NCBI GenBank assembly: GCA_900321195.1
Contig: ONVG01000012.1
Coordinates: forward strand, 1-14,867
Length of the DNA: 14,867 bases
DNA from: an uncultured Eubacteriales bacterium
Lineage (GTDB): Bacteria; Bacillota; Clostridia; Oscillospirales; Acutalibacteraceae
Reading direction: 5' to 3'
Below are positions 12,651 through 14,867 of this stretch, one piece after another. The stretch's first letter is position 1; every line of letters starts with the position of its first letter. The notes beneath the pieces were generated by a model that searched no databases, was not told where the DNA came from, and saw only the letters and a program-made list of their open reading frames with translations. The translations under genes were made by a program, and so were the position numbers.

Positions 12651-12685
12651 CAGCAAATTTCTACAATATTTGTAAAAATAAGCAC

Positions 12686-12716
12686 AAAAAATCCCTGCCG
12701 GAAAACCGACAGGGAT
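12686..12716 (-). terminator. gap terminator
   Basis: ATCCCTGTCGG / CCGGCAGGGAT read leftward: 11 bp with one G-U pair and a UUUU loop, followed by a U-run. It starts 20 nt after the gap stop codon. Confidence 0.92.
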
Positions 12717-12736
12717 AATCGATATCAAAAGATATA

Positions 12737-13774
12737 TCAGCCAAGCTCTGCGAAGTACTTAATTGTTCTTACCATCTGGCTTGTGTAGCTGTTCTCGTTG
12801 TCATACCAGGAAACTACCTGAACCTCATAGAGGTCGTCAGCGATCTGGCTAACCATTGTCTGAGTAGCATCAAAGAGTGAACCGAACTTCATGCCGATAA
12901 CGTCAGAAGAAACGATAGGATCCTCGTTGTAGCCGAAAGACTCAGAAGCAGCGTTCTGCATAGCAGCGTTGATAGCTTCCTTTGTAACGCCTTCCTTCTT
13001 AACAACAGCTGTAAGGATAGTTGTTGAACCTGTCGGAACCGGAACACGCTGAGCAGAACCGATGAGTTTGCCGTTGAGCTCAGGAATAACAAGACCGATA
13101 GCCTTAGCAGCACCTGTTGAGTTAGGAACTATGTTAGCAGCGCCTGCTCTTGCTCTTCTGAAGTCGCCCTTTCTGTGAGGACCGTCAAGGATCATCTGAT
13201 CGCCTGTGTAAGCGTGGATAGTTGACATGATACCGCTCTGTATAGGAGCATAATCATTAAGAGCCTTAGCCATAGGAGCGAGGCAGTTTGTTGTACAAGA
13301 AGCAGCAGAAATTATTGTATCTTCAGCTGTAAGAGTATTCTCGTTAACGCTGAATACGATAGTTTTAAGATCATTGCCTGCGGGAGCAGAAATAACAACT
13401 TTCTTAGCACCTGCATCGATGTGAGCCTGTGACTTAGCCTTTGAGCAGTAGAAACCTGTGCACTCGAGAACAACGTCTACACCGAGTTCGCCCCAGGGAA
13501 GCTCAGCAGCATTAGCCTTAGCATAGATTGTAAGAGTCTTGCCGTCAACTGTGAGAGTACCAGCCTCATCATCAGCGCTTACTGTGTGAAGACCTTCACC
13601 GATCTTACCGCAGTAACCGCCCTGAGCGGTATCATACTTGAGAAGATTAGCAAGCATAGAGGGCTTTGTAAGGTCGTTGATAGCAACGATCTCATAACCG
13701 GGAGCATCAAACATCTGTCTGAATGCAAGACGGCCTATACGGCCAAAACCATTAATAGCAACTTTTACTGGCAT
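12737..13774 (-). CDS. gap: Glyceraldehyde-3-phosphate dehydrogenase, NAD-type
   Basis: Glycolytic enzyme making 1,3-bisphosphoglycerate from glyceraldehyde 3-phosphate. The 345-residue product begins MPVKVAINGFGRIGRLAFRQ. It has Asp34 in INDL (the usual marker of NAD preference), the catalytic Cys160 in SAASCTTNCLAPMAK, HAYTGDQ, the substrate loop RRARAGAANIVPNSTGAAKA, and the C-terminal WYDNENSYTSQMV. ATG 13774 follows AGGAGG by 8 nt. It stands alone between a near-consensus promoter and a strong terminator. Its codons look strongly biased, as expected for an abundant enzyme. None of the usual glycolytic partners (pgk, tpiA) is adjacent in this window. Confidence 0.97.
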   Translation of the reverse strand: MPVKVAINGFGRIGRLAFRQMFDAPGYEIVAINDLTKPSMLANLLKYDTAQGGYCGKIGEGLHTVSADDEAGTLTVDGKTLTIYAKANAAELPWGELGVDVVLECTGFYCSKAKSQAHIDAGAKKVVISAPAGNDLKTIVFSVNENTLTAEDTIISAASCTTNCLAPMAKALNDYAPIQSGIMSTIHAYTGDQMILDGPHRKGDFRRARAGAANIVPNSTGAAKAIGLVIPELNGKLIGSAQRVPVPTGSTTILTAVVKKEGVTKEAINAAMQNAASESFGYNEDPIVSSDVIGMKFGSLFDATQTMVSQIADDLYEVQVVSWYDNENSYTSQMVRTIKYFAELG

Positions 13775-13807
13775 GGGAATTACCTCCTAATATTTTATGT
13801 CTTTATT

Positions 13808-13836
13808 ATTATACAACATTCCTTTTCAAATTACAA
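13808..13836 (-). promoter_or_regulatory. gap promoter
   Basis: Read leftward: TTGTAA (13831-13836), a 17-bp spacer, TATAAT (13808-13813, perfect). An A/T-rich run lies upstream. Predicted start is near 13801, with a leader of about 27 nt. Confidence 0.8.
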
Positions 13837-13904
13837 GTCTTTCCACAAAAAAAACATAAAAACTGCTTATTTTCAATTTATGTTCAACAAGCAGGATCTG
13901 ATAT

Positions 13905-13940
13905 AAAAAGCGGACACGATATACTGTACCGTGTCCGCTT
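13905..13940 (-). terminator. Terminator of the right-edge membrane protein gene
   Basis: AAGCGGACACG / CGTGTCCGCTT, a perfect 11-bp stem with an 11-nt loop, followed by a short U-run. It begins 9 nt after the stop codon at 13950. Confidence 0.92.
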
Positions 13941-13949
13941 AATAAGCTT

Positions 13950-14867
13950 TTATTTAAGATCGTCAAGCATCTTAAAAAGCTCGGCATATGCGCCGTCGTT
14001 GGAATCATCAGCCTTTGCAGGCTCGGATACCTCCGGCATAGCAAAGCTTGAAGGATCTATTTTTTCTTTTGTTCTGTCGCTCATTATACTTGCGGCTGCC
14101 TTGTCATAGGCCTGTCTTTTTGCCTCTCTTACGCTTTGGGGAGTTTCCTCTTCCTCCTCGGAAAGAGTTTCGTTTTCGGATTCCTCTTCCTCGGATGTAT
14201 CGCAGTCATTCATACCGTCATCCTCAGGTTCTTCGACCTCGGCATATACTGGCTTGTATATATTCACCTGCCGACCATCCTCGTTATATTCAGTCATAAC
14301 TGCCGTGCTGATGTCTATAGGCTCATCTTCCTCTTCTTCAACAGAGTTTTCTTCCGGATCTTCCTCGTCAGCATCGGTTTTGTCTGCCTCGACCTCTGCA
14401 AATGTCAGCTTGTTGACAAAAGGCTCATCGATCTTTTCCTCTTTTTTGTCTGCGGCATTGTCTGAAGGCACAACTCCGGCCGATATCTCGACCATTCCGC
14501 TTTCATCATTGTCATCATCCGCATCATAAGCTGCCTGTCTGAGTGAAAGCTCAGCGCCTTTAAGTGCATCCTTTGCAAAGAACGCAGCATAGAAGCAAAG
14601 CGCTGCATCGCCTGCATATGTAAGTATGTTTATAAGAGTAGGCTCAACTATCTGTGTATCTATATTTGATGCTGCCGGCTGCGGATAGAACATCTTTATA
14701 AAAAGATCAGCGCATGCAGCAAGTCCTACTACAGTAAACATCGTGCCATATACGGCAGACTTTCTTACCGCCGTAGTATTGTTCAGACCTGCAAGGTACA
14801 TAGCCTGATAGAAAAGGAACAGCAAAAGGAAAGCAAGCGCTATTATATCGTACAGTTCTACGGAATA
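13950..14867 (-). CDS. Membrane protein with long acidic cytosolic tail (5' end outside window)
   Basis: Not recognised. The frame is open from the right edge to the stop, giving 305 visible residues. A TTG at 14825 could be read as a start, but it lies inside the first membrane helix and has no ribosome site, so the gene almost certainly begins beyond the edge. Counting from the edge, hydrophobic segments lie at about 5-25, 38-58 and 78-98. A tail of about 200 residues follows, very rich in Asp and Glu (roughly 115-245, with runs such as EEEEDEP and SEEEEETP) and probably disordered. A more conserved-looking C-terminus follows (VREAKRQAYDKAAASIMSDR at about 246-265, then GAYAELFKMLDDLK at 292-305) that could be a partner-binding element. 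It is the last gene before a terminator, and gap is transcribed separately. Function unknown. Confidence 0.75.
   Translation of the reverse strand, partial: YSVELYDIIALAFLLLFLFYQAMYLAGLNNTTAVRKSAVYGTMFTVVGLAACADLFIKMFYPQPAASNIDTQIVEPTLINILTYAGDAALCFYAAFFAKDALKGAELSLRQAAYDADDDNDESGMVEISAGVVPSDNAADKKEEKIDEPFVNKLTFAEVEADKTDADEEDPEENSVEEEEDEPIDISTAVMTEYNEDGRQVNIYKPVYAEVEEPEDDGMNDCDTSEEEESENETLSEEEEETPQSVREAKRQAYDKAAASIMSDRTKEKIDPSSFAMPEVSEPAKADDSNDGAYAELFKMLDDLK

Noticed and set aside
14254..14529. Serine-rich plus-strand ORF opposite the acidic tail
   Set aside because: It is the mirror of Glu/Asp codon runs on the minus strand, which read as Ser-rich in reverse. There is no start context.

Overview
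The window looks like chromosomal DNA of a low-to-moderate-GC Firmicute of the class Clostridia, most likely Ruminococcus-like (inference). Supporting signs are near-consensus AGGAGG ribosome sites, sigma-A promoters with 17-bp spacers in front of most transcription units, stem-plus-U-run terminators, a type I-beta DAHP synthase and an archaeal-type prolyl-tRNA synthetase. I see no transposase, phage gene, CRISPR array, tRNA or rRNA.

Region by region. (1) 1-1815: start of the S10 ribosomal-protein operon on the minus strand (rpsJ, rplC, rplD cut by the left edge). Its leader of about 300 nt carries an internal terminator and a competing pairing. (2) 1816-2531: gene-poor stretch with a 14-bp tandem repeat, what may be a decayed small toxin/antisense-RNA cassette, and an 18-bp inverted repeat. 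(3) 2532-3343: a secreted protein on the plus strand made of two near-identical 60-residue modules, with its own promoter and terminator. (4) 3385-8602: an aromatic amino-acid cluster on the minus strand in three units: tyrA-aroB, aroE-aroK, and aroF behind its own attenuator. The single-gene acpP unit on the plus strand sits inside it. (5) 8622-12716: proS with its own promoter and terminator, then an O-antigen ligase/polymerase-like membrane protein co-transcribed with upp. (6) 12737-14867: gap as a monocistronic unit, and the 3' part of a membrane protein with a long acidic tail that runs off the right edge.

How the genes fit together: AroF, AroB, AroE and AroK are steps 1, 2, 4 and 5 of the shikimate pathway, and TyrA leads from prephenate to tyrosine. 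3-Dehydroquinase, AroA and AroC are not in the window.

The most notable discovery is an unlisted 41-codon leader ORF (4503-4628) upstream of aroF. It has seven Phe, two Tyr and one Trp codon within 15 codons, and it is followed by a terminator and a mutually exclusive antiterminator. This has the architecture of a ribosome-stalling Phe/Tyr attenuator of the first pathway enzyme. The S10 leader is a second candidate termination-controlled switch. All regulatory assignments come from reading the sequence by eye. No folding program or database search was run.
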